DNA of 64,000 bases, from assembly GCA_039812645.1 (NCBI GenBank), contig JBDIAV010000005.1, forward strand, positions 1 through 64,000, given 5' to 3'. The notes under the pieces were generated by a model that did not search any database, had not been told where the DNA came from, and saw only the letters and a program-made list of their open reading frames with translations. This DNA is from Ancrocorticia sp039812645. GTDB taxonomy: Bacteria > Actinomycetota > Actinomycetes > Actinomycetales > Actinomycetaceae. The number at the start of each line of letters is the position of its first letter. Position 1 is the stretch's first letter. Shown in pieces: positions 49,001 through 58,642 of this stretch. A program made the translations under genes and the position numbers.

Positions 49001-50278
49001 ATGTCACGAGCACCGCGTTCCAGCCAGGCCCGGCGTAACTGGGGCAGTGACGATTCCGGGACCCCCATTCTCCACGTGGATATGGACGCCTTTTTCGTAT
49101 CCGTCGAGTTGCTGGACCGGCCGGATCTGGTGGGCAAACCTGTCGCCGTGGGAGGGCAGGAACGAGGGGTTGTCTCCGCAGCTTCGTACGAAGCGCGAAA
49201 GTATGGGGTGAACTCGGCGATGCCGGTAGGGCAGGCGTTTCGCCGCTGTCCGCAGCTCATCATGCTTCCTCCCAACGGGGCGCGCTATTCCGCTGTATCG
49301 CGGCGGGTGATGGCAATCCTGCGCGATTTCACACCCACTGTTGAACAAGTCTCGGTGGATGAGGCGTTCCTTGATGTCTCGGGAGCGCGCCGACTGTTCG
49401 GATCGCCCGTGGAGATCGGAGCAAAGCTGCGCCAACTTATCCGCGAGGAGGTGTCGGTCCCGGCGTCAGTGGGGATAGCGGCAACCAAACATGTGGCAAA
49501 GGTCGCTTCCGCTCATGCGAAACCTGACGGCCTTCTTCTCATCCCCGAGTCAGCTACGACGGAGTTTCTGCATTCTCTTCCGGTCGGGGCCCTGTGGGGA
49601 GTGGGGGAGAAGACTCGTGAACGGCTTCAGATTCAAGGCGTTGAGACCGTGGCGGATTTGGCGGCTTTAGGGAAGGAACGCCTCATCAAGATCCTTGGGC
49701 GCGCTGGCGGTTCTCACCTCTACGATCTTGCGATGGGAATTGATCCGCGCCCGGTAGCCACAAGCAGAGAAGAGAAATCGATAGGGCGAGAGATAACCTT
49801 CTTCGATAACGTGAGCGATCGTGCGGAACTTGAGCAGGTTCTGTTGTCGCAGGCCCACGATACGGCGCGTAGGTTACGCGCCCGCGGGCTCTTTGCCGGG
49901 AGCGTTGCCATCAAGGTAAGGTTCGCTGACTTCACCACCATTAGTCGCTCGGCGATGCTTTCCCAGCCAACCTTTGTGGCGCGGGAACTTTATGACCAAG
50001 CACGGCGCCTCCTGGAGGCAGTACGGATTTCCGACCCTGGCTTGCGGCTCCTAGGGTTACGTGCTGAGAATCTTTCGACAGGCGACGGCGGCATCCAACT
50101 GGCTTGGGATGATGATCCTCGGCGAGCCGAGGCAGAGACAGTCATGGATCTCGTTGGAGAGAAGTTCGGCGCGGGCGCCATCGCTCCCGCAAGTCTTTTA
50201 GGAAAGAAGCAGTACGTGCGTGCGCCGGGGAGGCATGAGCTGGGTGCGAGTAGGCGCGAAGATGAAGATAACGGATGA
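49001..50278 (+). CDS. dinB: Y-family DNA polymerase IV
   Basis: A 425-residue error-prone polymerase that copies past damaged bases. It begins with the catalytic motif HVDMDAFFVSVELLDRPDL near residue 26, has SYEARKYGVNSAMP, the second catalytic site SVDEAFLDVSG near residue 122, an HhH region (GVGEKTRERLQIQGVETVADL), and a little-finger domain. GAGGAGGG precedes the ATG at 49001. I see no LexA box in its promoter. A TAGGCT box at about 48970 may drive it. Confidence 0.94.
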   Translation: MSRAPRSSQARRNWGSDDSGTPILHVDMDAFFVSVELLDRPDLVGKPVAVGGQERGVVSAASYEARKYGVNSAMPVGQAFRRCPQLIMLPPNGARYSAVSRRVMAILRDFTPTVEQVSVDEAFLDVSGARRLFGSPVEIGAKLRQLIREEVSVPASVGIAATKHVAKVASAHAKPDGLLLIPESATTEFLHSLPVGALWGVGEKTRERLQIQGVETVADLAALGKERLIKILGRAGGSHLYDLAMGIDPRPVATSREEKSIGREITFFDNVSDRAELEQVLLSQAHDTARRLRARGLFAGSVAIKVRFADFTTISRSAMLSQPTFVARELYDQARRLLEAVRISDPGLRLLGLRAENLSTGDGGIQLAWDDDPRRAEAETVMDLVGEKFGAGAIAPASLLGKKQYVRAPGRHELGASRREDEDNG

Positions 50279-50497
50279 TCACATTGATCGTCGGGATGCT
50301 TAGCCATGGGGCCAGAAAGCCAAGCTGTTGGGCCGTGGAAGTGATGGAAGGTGTCGCCGTCGTCGTTGGATAAATACAGGTGAGGGTGCTATTAAAGGTC
50401 ACGGTTTCGATGCATTTTTCCGCTTGTGGCGGGCAAACTACCCTGTTACTTCTCGGACGCGATACGCTTGGGTTACACCGATCGACGAGGAGACACG

Positions 50498-50887
50498 ATG
50501 CCTCTTTCTGAATATGAGCGAAAGATGCTTGAGGAACTCGAAGCACAACTTGCTGACGAGGATCCAAGCTTCGCGGACACATTAAAACCGGAGCCACCGG
50601 CTGCGGTTGCTCCGATGCGCCTATCCATTCGCCACCTAGTGCTGGGACTCCTCGTTGCTGTACTTGGTATTGCCATCCTTGTGGGTGGTATCGCTGTGGA
50701 GATCGTTCTCGTTGGTGTTCTGGGCGTCGTCGTCATGTTTGGTGGATTCTGGTACATCTCCGAAGGAATGCAGACGGGCCCAATCGAACCTGGCGCTACG
50801 CCAAAGAAGCCTAAGCGTTCCGGAGGGGGAAATTTCATGTCCCGTCAGAATGACGAATGGGAGCGCCGTCGTCGCGGTAATAGCTGA
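50498..50887 (+). CDS. DUF3040 membrane protein
   Basis: A 129-residue protein of the actinobacterial DUF3040 family: the typical start MPLSEYERKMLEELEAQLADEDPSFA, two adjacent membrane helices (about residues 48-88) and a basic tail (KKPKRSGGG to RRRRGNS). The ATG at 50498 has GAGGAG before it. Function is unknown. The gene stands just before the dcw cluster, a place it holds in many actinobacteria. Confidence 0.9.
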   Translation: MPLSEYERKMLEELEAQLADEDPSFADTLKPEPPAAVAPMRLSIRHLVLGLLVAVLGIAILVGGIAVEIVLVGVLGVVVMFGGFWYISEGMQTGPIEPGATPKKPKRSGGGNFMSRQNDEWERRRRGNS

Positions 50888-50951
50888 TACTCCACGTGGT
50901 TGTGGAGTTCGCGCCTACTGAGCAGGTCGTTTAATAGCGCTGATTATTTCC

Positions 50952-50992
50952 AGCACCCGCTGACTTTCGTTGACCGGAAGTCGGCGGGTGTT
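50952..50992 (+). terminator. Terminator after DUF3040
   Basis: AGCACCCGCTGACTT and AAGTCGGCGGGTGTT form a 15-bp stem with two G-T pairs, followed by CTGTTGTG. Confidence 0.7.
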
Positions 50993-51536
50993 CTGTTGTG
51001 TGAGTGCGCAGTGTGTTGGCAGGTGGGACTGTGTTCTATTACTGCTTACCGGGGCCCGTGCGGAGCGTGGAGTCAGGTGCGCGATCGGGAGCTCGGAGTT
51101 CACCTGATGATGTCGAGCGCTATGTGTCCTGTGAACCCCTCCCCGCAGGTATGCTCAACGCACCCAATCTCCACACCATCCCCATGTTTGTCATGTGTCA
51201 CTTTGTTTGCATCATTTTGGGCAATGGCAGTGCTATCTTGTTCCCGTCTGCGCTGACGTGGTTCCTTCCCGTTTGTTGATGTGTATGTTTGCCGGTCCGC
51301 ATAGCTCTTCCTGGTGCGACTCGACTCAACTGCCCGGGTGATTCCCCACTTTGCTCCACCGCTTCTCCGTCCCAGCGAGGTTGTTCCCGTGTGCAGCCTC
51401 TCCAAGCCCGCAATTATGGTAATCGTCACGTTCTTGTGTGGTGGGCTGATTCGCGTGCGGGGAGTTCTTACACCACCTGAAAAAACGCTGGTATTCCTGA
51501 GTTTTTTCTGGGTGAGCAGGGCTAACCTTTCTTGCT
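50993..51536. other. Gap before the dcw cluster
   Basis: About 540 bp without a supported gene. Several frames stay open for 60-110 codons, but none has a ribosome binding site or protein-like sequence. It likely holds the dcw promoter region; the only clear signal is the repeat at its right end. Confidence 0.5.
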
Positions 51537-51566
51537 TGTGGAGGAATGTGGAGTAAAGTGGGGGCT
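51537..51566 (+). promoter_or_regulatory. MraZ box array: three GTGGR repeats with 10-bp period
   Basis: TGTGGAGGAA, TGTGGAGTAA and AGTGGGGGCT follow each other exactly every 10 bases, 25 bases before the mraZ GTG. MraZ proteins are known to bind short direct repeats with a TGG core at about one helical turn in their own promoter. This fits dcw autoregulation by MraZ. Confidence 0.7.
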
Positions 51567-51590
51567 ACGTCAACGAAGGGGAGGTGACGG

Positions 51591-52022
51591 GTGTTTCTTG
51601 GAACTTACGAGCCACGGCTTGATGAGAAGGGACGCCTGATTCTCCCCGCCAAATACCGAGACCAACTGCAGGGCGGTCTGGTGATGACGCGAGGGCAGGA
51701 GCACTGCCTCTATGTGTTTCCATACGCAACTTTTGTGGAGATGCAGGAGCAGCTTCAGCGGGCACCACTCACTTCCAAGGAAGCCCGTTCCTACCTACGT
51801 GTTTTTCTTTCTGGTGCGGTTGACGAAGTTCCTGACAAACAGGGGCGGATCACGATTCCTGTCGGTCTTCGCAACTATGCGGGACTGGAACGAGATCTGG
51901 CTGTCATTGGCACCGGAAATCGGATCGAGATCTGGAACCAGACGTCATGGAACGAGTACCTGACCGAGCAAGAATCGGCATTCGCCGATCGCGAGGACGA
52001 GGTTATCCCAGGAATTTTTTGA
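51591..52022 (+). CDS. mraZ: Transcription regulator MraZ
   Basis: MraZ is a DNA-binding protein that controls its own division and cell-wall operon. The 143-residue protein has two copies of the AbrB-like motif: DEKGRLILPAKYRD near residue 11 and DKQGRITIPVGLR near residue 83. The GTG start at 51591 has GGGGAGGTG before it. It is the first gene of the dcw cluster, followed by rsmH. Confidence 0.96.
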   Translation: MFLGTYEPRLDEKGRLILPAKYRDQLQGGLVMTRGQEHCLYVFPYATFVEMQEQLQRAPLTSKEARSYLRVFLSGAVDEVPDKQGRITIPVGLRNYAGLERDLAVIGTGNRIEIWNQTSWNEYLTEQESAFADREDEVIPGIF

Positions 52023-52127
52023 TCCTGATTGGTGATCTCTTCTGCCATCTGAGGCAATTCCCCAGCTTCAGTATGGCAGGAGAGGATCACTGCTCAGGAA
52101 TGATGCTGAACGAAGAAAGGAGAGTCG

Positions 52128-53153
52128 ATGGCCAGCGACAACAACGCCGCTACCCAGCATGGCGTCGATAGCGGCGCCGTACGTGCAGCAGACAATGCTT
52201 TGCACGTCCCGGTTCTCCTGGAGGAATGCATTGGACTGCTGGCCCCGGCTTTCACGGCGGAAGCGCCGGTCATGATTGATGCGACACTCGGTATGGGTGG
52301 ACACACCTTTGGGTTCCTTACAAGGTTTCCCCACCTGACCGTCGTAGGAATCGATCGGGACGCTGACGCTATCGAACTGGCAAGCGAGAGGTTGAAGGAA
52401 TTCGGCTCTCGCTTCCACGCTGTTCGTACCACTTACGACCATATCGACGACGTCGCCGCACAGTTCGGACGTTCCGGACGGGTTGACGGTATCCTCATGG
52501 ATCTCGGAGTGTCCTCGTTGCAGCTTGATGAGGAATCCCGCGGCTTCTCTTATTCTCATGATGCTCCCCTCGATATGCGAATGGATATCACCCAGGGCCG
52601 GACGGCTGCGGACATCCTTGCCGATTCCTCCGTGGGAGAGATTGCTCGGATCTTGTCGGATTACGGTGACGAACGTTTTGCCTTGAAGATCGCGCGTCGG
52701 GTTGTCTCGACGCGCGACAAGCAGCCGATCACTCGGACATCTCAACTTGCGGATCTCGTCAAGGAAACGATTCCGGCAGCCACCCGTCGTACCGGTGGGA
52801 ACCCCGCTAAGCGGACCTTCCAGGCGCTACGCATTGCCGTCAATGATGAGTTGTCGGTTCTCGAACGGGCTATGCCCCGTGCGGTTGCCGCACTCGCCGT
52901 CGGCGGAAGGATTGTGGTGGAGTCCTACCAGTCATTGGAGGACAAGATCGTGAAACGCGAGCTTGCCAAGGGCGCCCGTTCCACCACTCCCGCGGGCTTG
53001 CCCGTCGAATTACCGGGGCACGAGCCCTATCTTCGCCTACTTACCCGCGGTGCTCACAAAGCGAGTACCGCTGAGGCTGCTGTCAATCCGCGCAGTGCCT
53101 CTGTCCGACTTCGCGCTGCCGAGCGGTTGCGCAACGAAGGGAGCCAGTCTTGA
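52128..53153 (+). CDS. rsmH: 16S rRNA m4C1402 methyltransferase RsmH
   Basis: RsmH (formerly MraW) methylates N4 of C1402 in 16S rRNA with SAM. The 341-residue protein has HVPVLLEECIGLL, the SAM motif DATLGMGGHTFGFL near residue 47, DGILMDLGVSSLQLDEESRG near 120, and NPAKRTFQALRIAVNDEL near 225. AAAGGAGA precedes the ATG. Its stop overlaps the TTG start of the next gene (TTGA). Confidence 0.97.
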   Translation: MASDNNAATQHGVDSGAVRAADNALHVPVLLEECIGLLAPAFTAEAPVMIDATLGMGGHTFGFLTRFPHLTVVGIDRDADAIELASERLKEFGSRFHAVRTTYDHIDDVAAQFGRSGRVDGILMDLGVSSLQLDEESRGFSYSHDAPLDMRMDITQGRTAADILADSSVGEIARILSDYGDERFALKIARRVVSTRDKQPITRTSQLADLVKETIPAATRRTGGNPAKRTFQALRIAVNDELSVLERAMPRAVAALAVGGRIVVESYQSLEDKIVKRELAKGARSTTPAGLPVELPGHEPYLRLLTRGAHKASTAEAAVNPRSASVRLRAAERLRNEGSQS

Positions 53154-53836
53154 GTGCCATCCCCGCTACTCCCGTCCGTCCGGCGTCGCCATCGGCGCGT
53201 CGCTCACCGGAACAGCAGGTCATTTCTGGCCTGCCTAAGCTGGCTCTGGTACCCACCCCGGCTCCCGCCAAGGGTTTTATCTCCACGGTCATTGTGTGCC
53301 TGGCGCTCTTCCTTGGTGCCTTCGCCACCGTGTTCTATCTCAATACGCAGATGGTCGCCACCGCGTACGAGATCCAGAATGTTAACCGCCAGATTAATGC
53401 TGCCTCGGCAACGAACGAGACCTTGACTGACCAGGTCGTTCAGGTCTCTACGCCGGAAGGTCTGCGTGCCAAGGCCACCGAGTTGGGCATGGTGCCAGCT
53501 ACCGATACTCGTTTCCTTGATCTGGATGCCGGGGACGTTGTTATTCCCGCCGATCCTAAGGCGGTCTTCCAGGCTCCTCCCGTTGCCCCAGTCGAAACCG
53601 ATACCGAGGTAGCAACCGGTGCAGAGTCCGACGTCGCCCCCGAGGTGGCCGCGGCGGATGCAACAACTGGCGAGGCCGTTGCCACCGGGACGGACGAATC
53701 TGTTGGAGTGGATCAATCGACCGGAGTGGACGAGTCTGCCTATTCAGGCGAGCTAGGACTCACCGAGGCTGAATCGGGAGTTGCCGATACAGAGTCGGGA
53801 CTTGCTGAGACTGCAACGGAGACGCAGGGATACTAA
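53150..53836 (+). CDS. FtsL-like septum protein
   Basis: A 228-residue bitopic membrane protein in the ftsL position between rsmH and ftsI. It has a cytoplasmic N terminus of about 42 residues, one helix (GFISTVIVCLALFLGAFATV), a short coiled-coil-prone part (YEIQNVNRQINAASATNETL) and the segment TPEGLRAKATELGMVPATD typical of FtsL/DivIC-like proteins. The last 80 residues are a Glu/Ala/Thr-rich low-complexity tail. It likely bridges the divisome with FtsI and FtsW. The TTG start overlaps the rsmH stop. Confidence 0.82.
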   Translation: MSAIPATPVRPASPSARRSPEQQVISGLPKLALVPTPAPAKGFISTVIVCLALFLGAFATVFYLNTQMVATAYEIQNVNRQINAASATNETLTDQVVQVSTPEGLRAKATELGMVPATDTRFLDLDAGDVVIPADPKAVFQAPPVAPVETDTEVATGAESDVAPEVAAADATTGEAVATGTDESVGVDQSTGVDESAYSGELGLTEAESGVADTESGLAETATETQGY

Positions 53837-55747
53837 ATGGCCGCGAAGAAGGATCACCCTCGACTTCGGGCGATGCGGGTGGGCTTTTCTGAAAGGTTGA
53901 AGGCAGCTCGCAGTCAGCCGCCTTTTGCCAGGCGTCTACGCTCGATCTTCGTTATTTTCGCCGTGTGTGCGGTGTTGCTCAGCATGCGTCTCGTCGATTT
54001 GCAGGTTCTGCGCGCGGAGAAGCTTTCCGCCAGTGCCTCCGAGTTCCGTACGCGTACCGAAGTAATCCACGCGAAGAGAGGCGATATCCTCGATTCGTCT
54101 GGTGCAGTCCTTGCTACATCGGTCGAACGCTATAACGTCGGTGTTAACCAGAACCTCATCTCTAGCTATGTGCACTACGAGCCAGATGAGGATGGCGATC
54201 TTGTTGCTGTCGGGGCTGGCGCCGCCGAAGCTGCCAAGCAGCTAGCCCCTCTTCTGGAGGTGGATCAAGCCGAGCTCGGTGGCCTGCTATTGGGCGGCGA
54301 AGAGAAGTCATCGTTCGTGTATATCGCGAAGGATATTTCTCCGGAAAAGTGGCGTGAGATTCGCGAGCTGCGCATTACCGGTATTGAACCCGAGCAAATC
54401 ATGAAGCGTGAATATCCCAATAGCAATGTGGCGGGCAACGTGATTGGCTACATGGGATTGACCGGTGAGATTCCCGAGGGAGAGACGGTCGAGCAGCCTA
54501 CGGGACAGGCCGGTATTGAGCGTACGCAAAATGATGTGCTAACCGGCAAGGACGGCTCTATTACATATCAGGTTGCGGACGGTGCGATCCTACCCAACGC
54601 GGAGCGTACGGAAGTGGCCGCCGTCGATGGACAAAGCGTGCGTCTGACAATTGATCGTGACCTCCAGGATGTCCTAGAAGTTGCGGTAGACAAGCCGGTT
54701 GCCGAACAAGGTGCGGAATGGGCCTCGGCGACGGTCGTCGAGATTGGCACCGGGAGAATTTTGGCCCTGGCGGATTCTGGCAGGGTCGACCCGGGCAACC
54801 GCGAAGCGACGTCCCCGGAGAACTGGGGATCGCGGGCCGTGCAAGATGCTGTCGAGCCCGGCTCAACGGGAAAGCTTATGACGTTCGCGGCCGCCATTGA
54901 CCAGGGCGTTGTCACGCCGGATTCACTCTTCACGGTGGAGGATCCGATCACCATGCCCGACGGTGAGGAGATCCATGACAATGACACTCACCCCACCGAG
55001 GAGATGACGGTCGCTGGAATCCTAGCGAAGTCCTACAACTCGGGTCTTGTCCAGATCGGTAACAAAGTCCCCGACGAGACGCGCATGGACTACATGAAGA
55101 AGTTCGGTATTGGCTCTCCCACGGGCATTGAGTTGCCTGCGGAGACGGGCGGTATCCTGCACGAGTTGCCGTGGGCGGGGCGAGACCACTACACCACGAT
55201 GTTTGGCCAGGCATGGACCGCGAGCACAGTACAGCTTGCCCAGATGGTCTCGGTCTTCGGGAACGACGGCGTGCGTGTACCCGTGCATATCATCGAATCG
55301 ACGATCGATGCGGACGGTCAGGAGCATCCCACGCTAGTCATGGAGGATTCCGAACGGGTGGTGTCCTCGGAGACTGCCCACTCCATGCTGGACATGATGC
55401 AGGCGGTCACGGACATCAACTCGACGGGATGGCGTGCAGCCGTTCCGGGTTACAACATCGCGGGCAAGACGGGCACCGCCGAGGTTCCCGATGAGAACGG
55501 GCAGCTTACCAAGCGTGTTGGAACCTTCGTTGGACTGGTGCCGGCCGAAGACCCCCAAATTGCCATTGCGGTGACCGTCTATAATGCGACTGGTGCCGGA
55601 TACGGCGGTGATGTGGCAGCGCCAGTTTTCAAGGACACCGTGTCATTTGCGGTTCGGCAGCTGGGTATCCCGCCGTCGACCGTGCCACTTGTCCGTTTGC
55701 CGTGGTACCCGGGAGAGGAGATCGAATCCGATGACTCAGTTGGCTGA
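53837..55747 (+). CDS. ftsI: Septal peptidoglycan transpeptidase FtsI (PBP3, class B)
   Basis: FtsI cross-links new wall at the septum and is a target of beta-lactams. The 636-residue protein has one N-terminal membrane helix (residues about 37-55), the dimerisation region (KRGDILDSSGAVLATS), and a transpeptidase domain with active site STGK near residue 343, SYN near 398 and KTGTAEV near 543. The ATG follows the ftsL-like stop without a gap. No PASTA domain is present. It overlaps murE by 17 bp. Confidence 0.96.
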   Translation: MAAKKDHPRLRAMRVGFSERLKAARSQPPFARRLRSIFVIFAVCAVLLSMRLVDLQVLRAEKLSASASEFRTRTEVIHAKRGDILDSSGAVLATSVERYNVGVNQNLISSYVHYEPDEDGDLVAVGAGAAEAAKQLAPLLEVDQAELGGLLLGGEEKSSFVYIAKDISPEKWREIRELRITGIEPEQIMKREYPNSNVAGNVIGYMGLTGEIPEGETVEQPTGQAGIERTQNDVLTGKDGSITYQVADGAILPNAERTEVAAVDGQSVRLTIDRDLQDVLEVAVDKPVAEQGAEWASATVVEIGTGRILALADSGRVDPGNREATSPENWGSRAVQDAVEPGSTGKLMTFAAAIDQGVVTPDSLFTVEDPITMPDGEEIHDNDTHPTEEMTVAGILAKSYNSGLVQIGNKVPDETRMDYMKKFGIGSPTGIELPAETGGILHELPWAGRDHYTTMFGQAWTASTVQLAQMVSVFGNDGVRVPVHIIESTIDADGQEHPTLVMEDSERVVSSETAHSMLDMMQAVTDINSTGWRAAVPGYNIAGKTGTAEVPDENGQLTKRVGTFVGLVPAEDPQIAIAVTVYNATGAGYGGDVAAPVFKDTVSFAVRQLGIPPSTVPLVRLPWYPGEEIESDDSVG

Positions 55748-57242
55748 TCTCGCAGCGCTTGTTGATGGCAAGCACATTGGCAATACAACCGTGGAGGGCA
55801 TCACATCGGATTCCCGCGCTGTCAAGTCGGGTGTTCTTTTTGCCGCGGTTCCTGGCCAGCACGTGCACGGAGCACGTTTTGCCGGGGGTGCGATTTCGGC
55901 GGGGGCGTCCGCCGTGGTTACCGATCCAGAAGGGGCGGCGATCATCAAAGGGCTGACCGGCGTGGAAGTCCCGCTTCTCATCGTCAATAACGTGTCGAGT
56001 AGGCTCGGAGAGATCGCGGCGGAAGTCTATGGCAACCCGGCGCGTGACCTGCGTACGTACGCCATCACCGGCACGAACGGTAAGACGACGACGGCGTTCC
56101 TCCTCGAGTACATTCTTGCTTCCGCGGGGCGCGTGACGGGCCTTATTGGGACCGTCACGCTGCGCCTCGCAGGGCATGAGATCCCCGCGGCAATGACAAC
56201 TCCGATGCCAGCGGACTTCCAGCGTCTCCTCGCTGACCTTGTTGACCGGGGTGGTTCGGACCTCGTTATTGAGGCTTCCTCGCACGCTCTTGCCCAGGGG
56301 CGTACCGATCCGGTGTGCTTCGACGTGGCCGGATTTACCAACCTCACCCAGGATCACCTCGATTTCCACAACACCTTCGAGGAATACTTCGACGCCAAGG
56401 CCTCGCTCTTTACCAGGCGTCGCTCGCGCCGCGCTGTGGTGTGTGTCGACGACGAATGGGGTAGGCGCCTGCTGACGAAAGCAATCGACGAACTTGGGGC
56501 CGAGAATGTTCTGGCCCTCACCGTGCAGGGCACCCTTCCTGACGGGGCGCGTGGTTGGAAAGCCAGCGCGGTTCCCGGCGCGGGCCACACCGAGATCACC
56601 TTGGAATCGACGGACGGTGAGACACTGTGTGTCTCCACTGCCCTTCCCGGCAGCTTCAACGTGGCAAACGTCGCCCTTGCTGTGATCATGGCATGTGCGT
56701 CAGGGTTGCGCCCCGAGGATCTTCCCTCCGATATTAGCCCGGCCGTTCCGGGGCGGATGGAGGTCATCGCCACGAGGCCCCGCGTTGTCGTCGATTTTGC
56801 TCACAACACGGATGCCATCATTAAGGCGATGGAAGCGCTTCGCGAGACCACCGCGGGGAAGCTGGTTGTAGTGACCGGCGCGGCAGGCGAGCGGGACAAG
56901 GGCAAGCGCCCAGCAATGGGCGCGGCTGTTGCCCGCTATGCGGACGTTGCCATCATTACAGATGACGACCCACACTCGGAGGATCCGGCGGCAATCCGTC
57001 GTGATGTTCTCGCTGGTACGAAGGGGCACGACTCAACCGTTGTTGAGATTGCCGACCGCCGCGAAGCGATCCATACAGCGATACGTGAGGCTGCACCGGA
57101 GGATACTATTCTTCTTGCGGGTCGGGGCCACGAGACGATTCAAGAGGTCGGCCAGGAACTGATCGAGCTAGATGATCGGGTGGAAGCCCGGCGCGCACTT
57201 GCGGATCGCGCGGCGGATCCGAGTCAGGAGAAAAACGCATGA
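55731..57242 (+). CDS. murE: UDP-MurNAc-dipeptide:diamino acid ligase MurE
   Basis: MurE adds the third residue of the stem peptide. The 503-residue ligase has the ATP motif GTNGKTTTAFL near residue 111, the SSHALAQGRT segment and the C-terminal domain FAHNTDAI and GAAGERDKGKR. In the specificity loop it reads TDDDPHSEDP. Enzymes that add meso-DAP normally have DNPR here, so L-lysine or L-ornithine is the likelier substrate (inference). ATG 55731 has GAGGAG upstream and overlaps the end of ftsI. The stop overlaps the murF start (ATGA). Confidence 0.94.
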   Translation: MTQLADLAALVDGKHIGNTTVEGITSDSRAVKSGVLFAAVPGQHVHGARFAGGAISAGASAVVTDPEGAAIIKGLTGVEVPLLIVNNVSSRLGEIAAEVYGNPARDLRTYAITGTNGKTTTAFLLEYILASAGRVTGLIGTVTLRLAGHEIPAAMTTPMPADFQRLLADLVDRGGSDLVIEASSHALAQGRTDPVCFDVAGFTNLTQDHLDFHNTFEEYFDAKASLFTRRRSRRAVVCVDDEWGRRLLTKAIDELGAENVLALTVQGTLPDGARGWKASAVPGAGHTEITLESTDGETLCVSTALPGSFNVANVALAVIMACASGLRPEDLPSDISPAVPGRMEVIATRPRVVVDFAHNTDAIIKAMEALRETTAGKLVVVTGAAGERDKGKRPAMGAAVARYADVAIITDDDPHSEDPAAIRRDVLAGTKGHDSTVVEIADRREAIHTAIREAAPEDTILLAGRGHETIQEVGQELIELDDRVEARRALADRAADPSQEKNA

Positions 57243-58642
57243 TTCCCGTGACGCTGGCCCAATTGGCCAGAGACTGCGACGGTCAGGTTGTTGGAACTCC
57301 GACCACCGAGATCCTCGACCTTACGACCGACACCCGCGCTATTACCCCCGGAGCAATCTTTGCCGCGATCAAGGGCGCGCGAGTCGATGGCGCCTCGCTT
57401 GCGGGGGAGGCCCTCAAGAAAGGTGCCTCAGCCATTCTCACAAGTGATCCCGTCACAGCGGTGGCGTGTGGGGCGAAGCCTGAGGACGTCGTCGTCGTTG
57501 ATGACGTGCAGGCAGCCATCGGAAAGCTTGCCCGGGAAAATCTCCGGCGCGTCCGCGAATCGGGAAATTCGGACTTTAAGGTTGTTGCTGTCACCGGTTC
57601 CGTCGGAAAAACGACGACGAAGGACCTGCTGGCAGCCATTTTGGCCAAACGCGGTCCCATTATTGCTCCGCCCGGCTCGTTCAACAACGAACTGGGCCTG
57701 CCTCTCACAGTTCTTCGCGCCGATGATACGACGGCAACACTGGTGCTGGAGATGGGTGCCGACCATATCGGCAACATCGACTACCTCACCTCCATTGCGC
57801 GCCCGGACGCCGCGGCTGTCCTCATCGTTGCTCGCGCTCACCTGGGAGAATTTGGTGGCATTGACAACGTTGCACTGGCCAAGAGCGAGCTTGTGACGGG
57901 CACCGCCCCCGGAGGCCCTGTCATTCTCAACGCGGACGATTCCCGTGTGGCAGCCATGGCCGAGCTGGCTCGGGGACCGGTGACCACCTTCTCACGGTTC
58001 GCTGAAGCCGATGTTCGAGCGCGTGACATCCGGGTCGACGACACCGGGCGGGCCTCGTTCACGCTGGTCACCCCCGTGGGTGACGCGCCGGTGGCGCTCC
58101 AGCTTGTCGGCGAGCACCACGTGACAAATGCGTTGGCCGCAGCTTCAATCTCTCTGGCGCTGGGAATCGAACTTGACCATATTGTGCATGTTCTCAGCAC
58201 GACCGGTCCCGCCAGCCCGCACCGCATGGACGTGCGCGACCTGCGCGGCATCACTATGATCGACGACGCCTACAACGGCAACCCCGATTCAATGCGCGCG
58301 GGAATCGCCGCTCTGGCGAGGCTCGGCGACGGACGTCGAAAGATTGCTGTGCTCGGGGCGATGCTGGAACTTGGCGAGGAGAGCGCCAATGAGCATGCAG
58401 CTCTCGCTCCGGTTCTCAAGCAGGCCGGGGTCTCCCTACTCATCTGTGTGGGAAGTGGGATCGAGGCACTGTCGGCCGCTGCCACCGCCCAAGATATTGA
58501 CGTTGTAAATACCGCCACATCAGACGAAGCCCTGGCACTGCTCGATACCGTATTAGCAACGGATGACGTGGTGCTCCTCAAGGGATCGAATGGCTCGGGT
58601 GTCTGGAAGATTGCGGATGCGCTGGTCGGGGAGGACGAGTAA
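57239..58642 (+). CDS. murF: UDP-MurNAc-tripeptide:D-Ala-D-Ala ligase MurF
   Basis: MurF adds the D-Ala-D-Ala dipeptide and completes the cytoplasmic precursor. The 467-residue ligase has DTRAITPGAIFAAIKG near residue 38, the ATP motif TGSVGKTTTKDLL near 119, NNELGLPLTVL and the C-terminal IDDAYNGNPDSMRAG. Here the P-loop reads GSVGKTTT, normal for MurF. It overlaps murE by 4 bp and its stop abuts the mraY ATG. Confidence 0.96.
   Translation: MIPVTLAQLARDCDGQVVGTPTTEILDLTTDTRAITPGAIFAAIKGARVDGASLAGEALKKGASAILTSDPVTAVACGAKPEDVVVVDDVQAAIGKLARENLRRVRESGNSDFKVVAVTGSVGKTTTKDLLAAILAKRGPIIAPPGSFNNELGLPLTVLRADDTTATLVLEMGADHIGNIDYLTSIARPDAAAVLIVARAHLGEFGGIDNVALAKSELVTGTAPGGPVILNADDSRVAAMAELARGPVTTFSRFAEADVRARDIRVDDTGRASFTLVTPVGDAPVALQLVGEHHVTNALAAASISLALGIELDHIVHVLSTTGPASPHRMDVRDLRGITMIDDAYNGNPDSMRAGIAALARLGDGRRKIAVLGAMLELGEESANEHAALAPVLKQAGVSLLICVGSGIEALSAAATAQDIDVVNTATSDEALALLDTVLATDDVVLLKGSNGSGVWKIADALVGEDE

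Noticed and set aside
48978..49211. Short plus-strand ORF starting 5 bases after a TAGGCT box, overlapping dinB
   Set aside because: It lies in another frame of dinB, whose own ATG has a clear GAGGAGGG site; the short frame has no protein character.
47947..49275. 442-residue reading of the spermidine-synthase-like gene
   Set aside because: The extra 150 residues run antisense into dinB; a TATGGT box 6 bases before GTG 48822 marks a better start.
50900..51480. Several 60-118 codon frames before mraZ
   Set aside because: No ribosome binding site and no protein-like composition; the region is treated as non-coding.
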